A stretch of 5,000 bases of DNA from Saprospiraceae bacterium (GCA_023300255.1 JALZWC010000594.1:1-5000), one strand, 5' to 3'. Shown: positions 1 to 5,000, counted from the stretch's first letter. Notes: generated by a model not told the origin, from the sequence alone. Program-made: numbers and translations.

Positions 1-222
1 TGAAGGAGAATTGTTGATACTTTGACTGAGTTAAAGTGAAAAATAAGAGCAAAAGAAGCAGCATAAGTTACGAAGTTATTTCATACACATTCCTAAGTGT
101 AGCAAGTTGTTTATGGCTGCCAAAAAACCAGTGCGAAAGTTATTTATTATTTCTTTCCATCTGGGTTCTGGCAACTCATATAAATTCATTACTTTGTAAA
201 GATTCAAAGAAAGACGAGATAA
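1..222. other. Left-edge region without a convincing gene
   Basis: I see no protein gene I can support here. The only sizeable open frame begins with a GTG at 36 and runs on the + strand to 248, overlapping the 3' end of the opposite-strand acetyltransferase by 26 bp. It would give a 70-residue peptide with a hydrophobic middle and several Cys and Trp residues, but matches no family I recognise and has no promoter or start context to favour it. All three + strand frames close within the first 39 bases (TGA at 1-3 and 37-39, 23-25, 15-17), so at most a few C-terminal codons of a gene from the left could be present. I see no clear terminator hairpin for the acetyltransferase that ends at 223. 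Confidence 0.5.
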
Positions 223-735
223 TTACATCAAATCATCTCCTGTATTAAATCTCATTTTCAGTAAATAAGGATTGAATCCCTTTTTTGCATAAGCTTTTAT
301 AGCACTTTCATTTTCTGCGTAGACGTCCAATTGAAATTCTGTTAAGTTTCTTTCTTTGCCCCACTTCGTGAGTTGACTCATTATTTTTCCATTTATTCCC
401 TTTCCTCTGAATGCAGGCGAGACGTACATAAAACCTAAATGGACGTATTGAGCAGGTTTTTTAACAGGAGAAGAATTTTTTATAAGCGCATATCCTGAAC
501 CAATAATTTCTCCATCAATAGAGGCGACTAGGACCTCTGCATCTTCTCGCTGAATTAGATTTTCTAGATTGTAATATTGTATTGGATCTTTTTTTAAAGT
601 TGGGGCGAATGGTCGTTCATATTGAATGACTCCTTGCTCTAATAATCTTAAAGTATCTAGGTCTTTGAGTTCTGCTTTGCGTATTTTAATATTCATTCGA
701 TCTAATTTTAATTGTTGACGTAAGTAGTCGGACAT
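223..735 (-). CDS. GNAT family N-acetyltransferase
   Basis: Predicted cytosolic acetyl-CoA-dependent N-acetyltransferase of 170 residues, about the size of a single GNAT domain. Residues 14-24 form the usual first strand. The acidic turn ASIDGEIIGSGYA (71-83) is the central beta hairpin. Motif A is the strand YVHLGFMYVSP followed by FRGKGING (109-116), which is the acetyl-CoA pyrophosphate loop, with Asn where the last Gly/Ala of the R/Q-x-x-G-x-G/A consensus is usual. Residues 139-154 (YAENESAIKAYAKKGF) are motif B, with Tyr149 at the position of the general acid in many GNATs. Substrate is unknown. The start is uncertain: ATG at 735 gives 13 extra residues, while the internal ATG at 694-696 begins at MNIKIRKAEL, where homologous domains normally start. 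Neither has a Shine-Dalgarno sequence, which is normal in Bacteroidota. The gene lies alone downstream of a terminator-like hairpin, so it is probably not cotranscribed with the membrane-protein gene. Confidence 0.9.
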   Translation of the reverse strand: MSDYLRQQLKLDRMNIKIRKAELKDLDTLRLLEQGVIQYERPFAPTLKKDPIQYYNLENLIQREDAEVLVASIDGEIIGSGYALIKNSSPVKKPAQYVHLGFMYVSPAFRGKGINGKIMSQLTKWGKERNLTEFQLDVYAENESAIKAYAKKGFNPYLLKMRFNTGDDLM

Positions 736-780
736 AAATAAGATGACAATTTAAATGAGATTATTTTTTTGCTAGTTGGT

Positions 781-825
781 TTTAAAAAAGTCGCACATAG
801 CCTAGCTGCGTAAGACTTTTTTAAA
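781..825 (-). terminator. Stem-loop with A/T-rich arms, probable intrinsic terminator
   Basis: Perfect 12-bp inverted repeat: TTTAAAAAAGTC at 781-792 and GACTTTTTTAAA at 814-825. An inner GCA/TGC pairing (793-795 with 807-809) extends the stem across a small bulge. In the minus direction the stem ends in a T-run followed by A-rich sequence. It lies 112 bp beyond the stop codon of the DUF6090-like gene and before the acetyltransferase start, the right place to separate the two transcripts. The arms are symmetric, so it could act on either strand. Low GC content of the stem keeps confidence moderate. Confidence 0.55.
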
Positions 826-831
826 GATGAG

Positions 832-850
832 CTAGATTCGGGGAATCTAG
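832..850. repeat. Small perfect stem-loop next to the terminator-like hairpin
   Basis: CTAGATTC (832-839) and GAATCTAG (843-850) form a perfect 8-bp inverted repeat around a GGG loop. It begins 7 bp after the 781-825 hairpin and ends 1 bp before the dispersed repeat copy at 852-870, so it may be part of the same repeat element rather than a separate signal. No T-run follows it on either strand, so it is not a terminator by itself. Confidence 0.6.
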
Positions 851-851
851 T

Positions 852-870
852 GAACCGCATGCGGATGGGA
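852..870 (+). repeat. Dispersed intergenic repeat, copy 1
   Basis: The 19-base segment GAACCGCATGCGGATGGGA recurs at 4856-4874 with one difference (A to T in the centre). It contains the 10-bp palindrome CCGCATGCGG (855-864). It is more GC-rich than its surroundings and lies between genes. The sequences diverge after GGGA. Two near-identical copies in 5 kb of non-coding DNA suggest a member of a genome-wide repeat family. Confidence 0.65.
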
Positions 871-936
871 TGCCAGCGGAAAAAGAAGCCATTTTAATGT
901 TAGGTTATTTTTGGTTGACTACTTATTATGTCGAAT

Positions 937-1683
937 TTAACTTGCTTCCTCAATTCTTTGTAGGATTCCTTTTACATGGCTAATGCAATTTCTATAGAAT
1001 CGGACTTTATACATTCGGTATTCGAGTGATTTAGAAATCAAGAATCGAAATTCTTCATTATTGCGTAATGCTTCTTGATCAATGGGTATATACCCAATCA
1101 TCAGTTTGATGTCCAAGCCGACATCTACTGGATAAGTTACTTGCAATGAATCATTAATACTTAAAGTGTACTTTAAGCTGGTATCCTGATTTACTCTAAA
1201 ATTGTCTTTAAAAAAAGGAGTTAAGTAATCATTGATATCTGGGTTTAAGGTATTCCCTTTTGATATCCTCGGAAAATCGTTATTATATACCAAGGTAATT
1301 AGATTTCTTAGGGTATCATCTTTAAGGAGATTGATCCCAAATGATTTTAGGTTCTCATAACCTGAAGTATTTGCAAATATGTACTCATCTCGAGTCATCC
1401 AATAAAAATCCATTATTAAAGAATCTGATACTTCTTCTTTATTATTATTCAAGAATTTTATTGCATTCACGTTACTTTGTAAGCCTATTTTATGAATGAC
1501 AAGATCTGCTTCTAAATCTTCTAAATTACCCTGTAATTCAAAGTAAATTTGCTGGGTTATCTCTTTCTCATTTTGGTTTCTATTGAGTCTTTCCCCATAT
1601 TTGGTTAAATAAAATGCGATTACGATACCTATTATGATAATAAGAATCTCTATAAAATAAGTTAGTACTTTTTTTGTTTTCAT
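937..1683 (-). CDS. DUF6090-like single-pass membrane protein
   Basis: Protein of 248 residues and unknown function. A lysine-rich start (MKTKK) is followed by one strongly hydrophobic helix at about residues 7-27, rich in Ile, which reads as an uncleaved signal anchor placing the C-terminal part in the periplasm. Residues about 30-65 are charged and helical, possibly a short coiled coil. The segment around 106-125 (TSGYENLKSFGINLLKDDTL) and the following RNLITLVYNND resemble the most recognisable block of DUF6090-type proteins of Bacteroidota, which also start with a single I/V-rich helix. I see no enzyme motif. The ATG at 1681-1683 is preceded by an A/T-rich leader. The gene follows the MocR regulator in the same direction with a 52-bp gap, so readthrough from it is possible, although a functional link is not evident. 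Family assignment is from pattern memory and should be verified by profile search. Confidence 0.85.
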   Translation of the reverse strand: MKTKKVLTYFIEILIIIIGIVIAFYLTKYGERLNRNQNEKEITQQIYFELQGNLEDLEADLVIHKIGLQSNVNAIKFLNNNKEEVSDSLIMDFYWMTRDEYIFANTSGYENLKSFGINLLKDDTLRNLITLVYNNDFPRISKGNTLNPDINDYLTPFFKDNFRVNQDTSLKYTLSINDSLQVTYPVDVGLDIKLMIGYIPIDQEALRNNEEFRFLISKSLEYRMYKVRFYRNCISHVKGILQRIEEAS

Positions 1684-1735
1684 ATTTTTGTTTTAAAGTG
1701 GACTCCTAATTTTAAGAAAAACTATATGGTATGTA

Positions 1736-3175
1736 TTAGGAGGTCGAAGTGACAAGTCCATGAGCTAATTTACCTAATTGTTTGATACTTTGTTCAATTT
1801 CTATAGTAAAAGGCTCTGCAAAACTTAATCGAATACAATGTTTGAAATCTCGTTCTACAGAGAATATTTGCCCAGGGGCAATACTAATTTGCTGATTTTT
1901 AGCCAATCTAAATAATTCATAACTATCAAAATGTTTAGGGAATTCTATCCAAAAATTAAAACCGCCCTCAGGCATTCTAAAATAGATACTATTGGGGAAA
2001 TACTGTAAAATACATTGACTATATCGTAAAGCCTGTGTATGTAAAGCAGAGCGTAGTTTTCGCAAATGAAAATCGTAACGTCCTTTTTTGAAGAAACTCA
2101 ATAATGCCGCTTGCGGCAAATAGCTAGTGGTTAAAGATAATATTCTTTTTTGATGAGCGAATTGTTCTACAAAACGTCCTGGTTGACAATAACCAATTCG
2201 AAACCCTGGAGCTATTGTTTTGGATAAAGAGGAGCAGTACAAAACCCACCCTTCCGTATCATAAAATTTACAGGTACTTGGCCTGTTTTTACCAAAGTAT
2301 AATTCTCCATAAATATCATCTTCAATAATTGGAATTTGTTTTGCCGTCATCAATTCGACCAAGGCTTTCTTTTGGGAATCAGGGATACAAATACCCGTTG
2401 GATTATGAAAATTAGTTACAAATAAACCTGCTTTAATTGGGTATTTTTTAATTGCCTTTTTCAAAAAAGGAATATCCAATCCTGTCTCAGAAATGGGTAT
2501 AGATACGGCCTTTAATCCCAATCTTTCTACTGCCTGATGAATACTGAAATAGGTCAATTGATCTATGGCAATGACATCGCCTGGTTGAGTCAAAATTAAT
2601 AAACTAATATTTAGAGCTTCCATACAACCTGCAGTAATGACCAAATCATCTGCTCGAAAGTTGCCGCCCCAATTCAATAATTGTTGGGCTATTACTCTCC
2701 GAAATTCTGGATCACCTTGAGGGTGGGTGTATTTTGCCAAAAGATCTTTTTCATTGCGTAGTGCTTCTGCAACACATTTATTTAATTTAGCTAAGGGCAA
2801 TAATTTAGGAGAGGGCACTGCCGAAGATAATTTGATGATATTTTCTGAACTACGGAGTTCTACTAGTTCTTTAATAATTTCGGAAGTATCAATGGATTTT
2901 ATATTAGGTTGAGTAGGGGAGGACTTACTAGGTGCAGGTCTTTCTGCATATCGATAGCATACGTAATAACCCGATTTTGGTCGCGCTTCAATAAAACCTT
3001 TCGCCTCCAACTGATAATAAGCTTTGAAGATAGTACTTGGACTAACATGCTGCTGTTTACTTAATAAACGTACAGAAGGAAGTTTTTCTCCGACTTTTAG
3101 AACATTGTTTAATATGCTGTCTTCTAGTTGGTTAGCTATTTGAGTATATCGAAATACCTTATTGTTTGTAGCCAT
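1736..3175 (-). CDS. MocR/GabR-type PLP-dependent transcriptional regulator (GntR-aminotransferase fusion)
   Basis: Full-length 479-residue cytosolic DNA-binding regulator. Residues about 8-73 are a GntR winged helix, with GEKLPSVRLL (29-38) and a recognition-helix region VSPSTIFKAYYQLEAKGFI (44-62) ending in the wing SGYYV. A linker of about 30 residues leads to a fold-type I aminotransferase domain (about 112-470). PLP-binding residues are all visible: Asn258 in HNPTG, Asp286 and Tyr289 in EDDIYG, Lys319 in SLSKT as the Schiff-base lysine, Arg326 in PGFRIGY for the phosphate, and Arg449 in CIRLSF for the ligand carboxylate. In this family the aminotransferase domain generally senses an amino-acid-like effector rather than catalysing transamination. 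It is divergent from the racemase-acetyltransferase pair, the usual arrangement for a MocR and its target. The exact effector is unknown. A plain aminotransferase is ruled out by the N-terminal winged helix. Confidence 0.95.
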   Translation of the reverse strand: MATNNKVFRYTQIANQLEDSILNNVLKVGEKLPSVRLLSKQQHVSPSTIFKAYYQLEAKGFIEARPKSGYYVCYRYAERPAPSKSSPTQPNIKSIDTSEIIKELVELRSSENIIKLSSAVPSPKLLPLAKLNKCVAEALRNEKDLLAKYTHPQGDPEFRRVIAQQLLNWGGNFRADDLVITAGCMEALNISLLILTQPGDVIAIDQLTYFSIHQAVERLGLKAVSIPISETGLDIPFLKKAIKKYPIKAGLFVTNFHNPTGICIPDSQKKALVELMTAKQIPIIEDDIYGELYFGKNRPSTCKFYDTEGWVLYCSSLSKTIAPGFRIGYCQPGRFVEQFAHQKRILSLTTSYLPQAALLSFFKKGRYDFHLRKLRSALHTQALRYSQCILQYFPNSIYFRMPEGGFNFWIEFPKHFDSYELFRLAKNQQISIAPGQIFSVERDFKHCIRLSFAEPFTIEIEQSIKQLGKLAHGLVTSTS

Positions 3176-3191
3176 GATATTATCTTCTTTA

Positions 3192-3216
3192 CCGACAATT
3201 TTATACTATTAGTCGG
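3192..3216 (-). promoter_or_regulatory. Inverted repeat over a weak -7-like box upstream of the MocR gene
   Basis: CCGAC at 3192-3196 and GTCGG at 3212-3216 form a 5-bp inverted repeat with a 15-nt A/T-rich spacer. Within it, on the minus strand, TAAAATTG (3203 to 3196) matches the Bacteroidota -7 consensus TAnnTTTG with one mismatch, though no clear -33 TTG lies at the expected distance. The position just upstream of the regulator gene would suit autoregulation. The short arms make chance occurrence possible. Confidence 0.3.
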
Positions 3217-3240
3217 ATGTTATTTTAAATCTGATATGCT

Positions 3241-3270
3241 TAAAAAACAGAAAACTGAATCTGTTTTTTA
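3241..3270. promoter_or_regulatory. Perfect 11-bp inverted repeat, candidate operator
   Basis: TAAAAAACAGA (3241-3251) and TCTGTTTTTTA (3260-3270) are perfect reverse complements around an 8-nt spacer. The element ends 14 bp before the -7 box of the racemase promoter, so its right arm covers the place where a -33 element would lie. It lies between divergent genes, where no transcript needs to end, so an operator is more likely than a terminator even though the A/T-rich arms look terminator-like. The MocR encoded next door is the natural candidate binder. Confidence 0.5.
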
Positions 3271-3292
3271 TTGACAAACATAGTTACTTTTG
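3261..3292 (+). promoter_or_regulatory. Probable promoter of the racemase-acetyltransferase unit
   Basis: TACTTTTG at 3285-3292 matches the Bacteroidota primary-sigma -7 consensus TAnnTTTG exactly. The -33 position is weak: CTG at 3261-3263 lies 21 bp upstream, within the usual spacing range, but is not the consensus TTG. A TTGACA at 3271-3276 resembles a standard -35 hexamer but is too close to the -7 box to pair with it. Transcription would start near 3299, giving a leader of about 80 nt. A poor -33 element overlapped by an inverted repeat suits a promoter that depends on an activator, as several MocR targets do. Confidence 0.5.
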
Positions 3293-3346
3293 TACTCAGT
3301 TGAAATAGTGTTCTGAATAATTACTTAAGAAACATTAAAAATCTAC

Positions 3347-3362
3347 CCGTTTTAACAGACGG
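3347..3362 (+). other. Small leader hairpin before the racemase start
   Basis: CCGTTT at 3347-3352 can pair with AGACGG at 3357-3362 (five Watson-Crick pairs and one G-U) around a TAAC loop. It ends 17 nt before the racemase ATG, within the predicted leader RNA, and could influence translation. The stem is short, so it may be fortuitous. Confidence 0.25.
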
Positions 3363-3379
3363 AATTAAAATTGATTATT

Positions 3380-4096
3380 ATGAAGACGATCGGTCTAATT
3401 GGTGGCATGAGTTGGGAATCTTCCAAATTGTATTATGAATTAATCAACCAAAAGGTAAAATCAAAATTAGGTGGTTTTCATTCTTGTAAAAGTATTCTGT
3501 ATACTGTTGACTTTGAAGAAATTCACCGCTTGCAAGGAGAAGGCGATTGGGATTCTTTAAATAAAATAATGGTGAATGCGGCCCAAAGTTTGGAAAAAGC
3601 AGGAGCAGAAATTATTCTCATTTGTGCCAATACCATGCACCTATGTAGTGAAGCAATTATTAATAATGTATCCATTCCTTTGTTGCACATTGCAGAAGCA
3701 ACAGGACAAGCGATTGTTGATAAAGGCGTGAAAAAAGTAGCTTTATTAGGTACTAAATTTACGATGGAAAAAGATTTTTATAAAGAGCTGTTAACTAATA
3801 AATATAATGTAGAAGTCTTAATTCCTACAGCAACAGAAAGAGACTATATACACGAAATTATTTATGGGGAATTGGTTCACGGCAAATTCGAAACTACTGC
3901 ACGAGAGGGATACAAAGAAATTATTAGCAATTTGCAAAAAAAAGGCGCAGAAGGGGTCATTCTTGGATGCACAGAAATTCCTTTATTAATAAGTCCAAAC
4001 GATGTTACCATTCCCACTTTCAATACGACCAAAATTCATGCGGAACAAGCAGTCGAATGGGCTTTGTTAGGGGAGCGAGTTTTAGTTAATAAATAA
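3380..4096 (+). CDS. ygeA: Aspartate/glutamate racemase family amino-acid racemase, YgeA-like
   Basis: Predicted PLP-independent, cofactor-free cytosolic racemase of 238 residues that interconverts L- and D-amino acids by a two-base mechanism. The two catalytic cysteines are Cys82 in ICANTMH and Cys197 in GCTEIPLL. The start MKTIGLIGGMSWESS and the block VALLGTKFTMEKDFY (120-134) closely match E. coli YgeA as I remember it, reported as a broad-specificity racemase active on homoserine and other amino acids; the length is also close to YgeA. Substrate here is therefore not certain: aspartate, glutamate or a broader range are possible. I chose the ATG at 3380 because it matches the conserved start; a TTG at 3371 would add only three residues. 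It is divergent from the MocR gene, and 40 bp upstream of an acetyltransferase gene with which it is probably cotranscribed. Confidence 0.93.
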   Translation: MKTIGLIGGMSWESSKLYYELINQKVKSKLGGFHSCKSILYTVDFEEIHRLQGEGDWDSLNKIMVNAAQSLEKAGAEIILICANTMHLCSEAIINNVSIPLLHIAEATGQAIVDKGVKKVALLGTKFTMEKDFYKELLTNKYNVEVLIPTATERDYIHEIIYGELVHGKFETTAREGYKEIISNLQKKGAEGVILGCTEIPLLISPNDVTIPTFNTTKIHAEQAVEWALLGERVLVNK

Positions 4097-4136
4097 TGTA
4101 TCTGTATTCCTTTCAACCCTACTAAAATAAATAAGC

Positions 4137-4697
4137 ATGATATTATCCAGAAAAGGTGTCCAAGAAGATATTCCAGGAATATTGGCGCTACAAGACCAGA
4201 ATTTATATGGGAAAATGACGGAAGCAGAACGAGCCAATGGTTTCGTAACAACTCCATTTGTACCAGAACAAATAGAGGCGATTATCGAACAAGATGGTTT
4301 ATTTGTAGCAGAGGATAAAGGAATAATAGTAGCTTATGTATTTGCAGGGAGTTGGGCGTATTTTCAGCAATGGAAAATTTTTGAATTAATGGTCTCTCGT
4401 TTTCCACTCCTCCAATTCAAAGGGCAAAAAATTACGGTGGAAAATAGTTTTCAATATGGCCCTGTCTGTATAGCAAAAGCTTATCGTGGACAAGGGGTGT
4501 TGCAAATGGTTTTTGAAGAAATGCGACAGGAGTTAGTTCATCGATTTCCAATAAGCATCACTTTTATCAATAAAGTAAATGTTGTATCCGAAAAAGCACA
4601 TACCAAGAAATTAGGATGGGTGACTATTGATGAATTTCAGTTTAATAATAACACTTATATCGGTTTAGCTTTTGATATGAAAAAACCGGTGATTTAA
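4137..4697 (+). CDS. GNAT family N-acetyltransferase
   Basis: Predicted cytosolic acetyl-CoA-dependent acetyltransferase of 186 residues. The first strand MILSRKGVQEDIPGILALQ and the long helix through ANGFVTTPFVPEQIEAII are followed by GLFVAEDKGIIVAYVFAG (54-71). The acetyl-CoA-binding motif A is YGPVCIAKAYRGQGVLQ (107-123), with Arg117-Gly-Gln-Gly120 as the pyrophosphate loop. Motif B is replaced by NVVSEKAHTKKLGW (148-161), whose order (Asn, Ser, His, KxLGW) fits the usual NxxAxxxYxxxGF region but has His155 where Tyr is common. Substrate is unknown. It starts 40 bp after the racemase stop, in the same direction, with no obvious promoter or terminator between, so I infer one transcript. 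That makes an amino acid or D-amino acid a plausible substrate, but the sequence does not prove it. It shows no close similarity to the acetyltransferase at 223-735 beyond the shared fold. Confidence 0.9.
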   Translation: MILSRKGVQEDIPGILALQDQNLYGKMTEAERANGFVTTPFVPEQIEAIIEQDGLFVAEDKGIIVAYVFAGSWAYFQQWKIFELMVSRFPLLQFKGQKITVENSFQYGPVCIAKAYRGQGVLQMVFEEMRQELVHRFPISITFINKVNVVSEKAHTKKLGWVTIDEFQFNNNTYIGLAFDMKKPVI

Positions 4698-4855
4698 TAT
4701 TTCTTTCTGGAGATGCTAAGTTTTATGGTTTGATACGGATTCATGCTGCAGACAGAAAAATAAAAATAAAAACATTGCTGTCAACATCTAACGGTCAACG
4801 TTTGGGCGGGATGGCTACATCCAAAAACTGTTTGAGCATGAGGAAAATCAATTCC

Positions 4856-4874
4856 GAACCGCTTGCGGATGGGA
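4856..4874 (+). repeat. Dispersed intergenic repeat, copy 2
   Basis: GAACCGCTTGCGGATGGGA matches the copy at 852-870 at 18 of 19 positions, in the same orientation. The single change is in the centre of the palindrome, turning CCGCATGCGG into CCGCTTGCGG, which still has four-base arms. A few bases further on, CTAGAACCTGCCTGCC (4887-4902) resembles the CTAGTGAACCGCATGCGG start of copy 1, suggesting related or rearranged repeat modules. Confidence 0.65.
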
Positions 4875-4936
4875 AGCCTTTTTGGACTAGAACCTGCCTG
4901 CCAAGGCACGCTATGGTATATACATAAGTATTCAGG

Positions 4937-4952
4937 ATTGGCTGTCGCCAAT
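4937..4952. repeat. 6-bp perfect hairpin
   Basis: ATTGGC (4937-4942) and GCCAAT (4947-4952) pair around a TGTC loop. It is followed by an A-run on the + strand, not a T-run, so it does not look like a terminator for the acetyltransferase transcript. It stands 12 bp before the tandem CGCAGAG array and is probably part of the same intergenic repeat cluster. Confidence 0.5.
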
Positions 4953-4964
4953 GAAAAAAATTGA

Positions 4965-4988
4965 ACGCAGAGACGCAGAGATGCAGAG
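4965..4988 (+). repeat. Tandem 8-bp array, three units of A[CT]GCAGAG
   Basis: Three adjacent units read ACGCAGAG (4965-4972), ACGCAGAG (4973-4980) and ATGCAGAG (4981-4988). This octamer array is a recurrent non-coding repeat in many bacterial genomes; read from the other strand it gives the spurious peptide pattern LCVSA that often appears in misannotated proteins. I recall such arrays near genes of the GxxExxY family, but no such gene is visible before the window ends. Confidence 0.8.
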
Positions 4989-5000
4989 CTTAACTACATT

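Larger units (their letters stand above)
3176..3370. promoter_or_regulatory. Divergent promoter and operator region between regulator and racemase
   Basis: This non-coding stretch separates the MocR start (3175) from the racemase start (3380). It holds two inverted repeats, at 3192-3216 and 3241-3270, a TAnnTTTG box at 3285-3292, and the hexamer AATCTG twice in direct orientation (3228-3233 and 3258-3263, 30 bp apart, near three helical turns). Directly repeated sites with helical phasing are typical of MocR operators, so several of these elements may be regulator contacts. Which ones are bound is not visible from sequence. Confidence 0.6.
4698..5000. other. Gene-free intergenic mosaic of short repeats and hairpins
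   Basis: I find no credible gene in these 303 bp. One open frame at 4730-4927 has a composition rich in Arg, Lys and Thr with no family resemblance and runs straight through the repeat elements, so I treat it as chance. The stretch holds the hairpin GGATG/CATCC (4809-4822), the dispersed repeat copy at 4856-4874, a duplicated CCTG-CCTG run with TGCC/GGCA pairing (4893-4908), the hairpin at 4937-4952, and the tandem array at 4965-4988. No hairpin followed by a T-run is seen just after the acetyltransferase stop, so its terminator is not identified. Confidence 0.6.

Noticed and set aside
36..248. 70-codon + strand open frame with a GTG start and a hydrophobic middle
   Set aside because: It matches no family I know, overlaps the end of a well-supported gene on the other strand, and has no promoter or convincing start context.
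2727..2912. 61-codon + strand open frame inside the MocR gene
   Set aside because: It is fully antisense to a clear conserved coding region (residues about 88-150 of the regulator), so it is a shadow frame.
3241..3270. Interpretation of the inverted repeat as a bidirectional terminator
   Set aside because: Both flanking genes are transcribed away from it, so no transcript would end there; its overlap with the -33 region fits an operator better.
3271..3296. Sigma70-type promoter using TTGACA at 3271-3276
   Set aside because: No good TATAAT-like hexamer lies at the usual 16-18 bp spacing, while the exact TAnnTTTG box at 3285-3292 fits a Bacteroidota promoter.
4036..4257. 73-codon minus-strand open frame across the racemase end and the acetyltransferase start
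   Set aside because: It is antisense to two well-supported genes; its hydrophobic look comes from the complement of their codons.
4730..4927. 65-codon + strand open frame after the second acetyltransferase
   Set aside because: It runs through the dispersed repeat and hairpin modules, has no recognisable domain and starts without a gene-like context.
4965..4988. CRISPR-like repeat array
   Set aside because: The units are 8 bp long and directly adjacent with no spacers, so this is a simple tandem repeat.

Overview
The window looks like chromosomal DNA from an AT-rich member of the Bacteroidota. Three things suggest this. There is a DUF6090-like single-pass membrane protein, a type I know mainly from that phylum. 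There is a TAnnTTTG -7 promoter box upstream of the racemase. Start codons sit in A/T-rich leaders rather than behind Shine-Dalgarno sequences. Genus cannot be assigned from the sequence alone.

Layout, left to right. 1-222: no convincing gene. 223-735 (-): GNAT acetyltransferase. 736-936: intergenic, with two adjacent stem-loops (781-825, 832-850) and one copy of a dispersed repeat (852-870). 937-1683 (-): DUF6090-like membrane-anchored protein. 1736-3175 (-): MocR/GabR-type regulator with a GntR winged helix fused to a fold-type I aminotransferase domain and all main PLP-binding residues present. 3176-3370: divergent promoter region with inverted repeats and a -7 box. 3380-4096 (+): amino-acid racemase closely resembling E. 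coli YgeA, with both catalytic cysteines. 4137-4697 (+): second GNAT acetyltransferase, 40 bp after the racemase and probably cotranscribed with it. 4698-5000: no gene, but a mosaic of short hairpins, a second copy of the dispersed repeat and a tandem CGCAGAG array.

How the parts may work together. A MocR regulator facing a racemase-acetyltransferase pair has the usual layout of a MocR controlling its neighbour in response to an amino-acid-like ligand bound through PLP. An 11-bp perfect inverted repeat ends 14 bp before the racemase -7 box and covers where its -33 element should lie, so it is the best operator candidate. A reasonable hypothesis is a small D-amino-acid module: the racemase makes or removes a D-amino acid, the GNAT may acetylate the product or an analogue, and the MocR senses the amino acid. 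This is inferred from gene order and family knowledge; the substrates cannot be read from the sequence.

I do not see a clear undescribed system such as a defence locus, CRISPR array or transposon. The points most worth checking are the MocR-racemase-GNAT unit with its operator, and the dispersed non-coding repeats.
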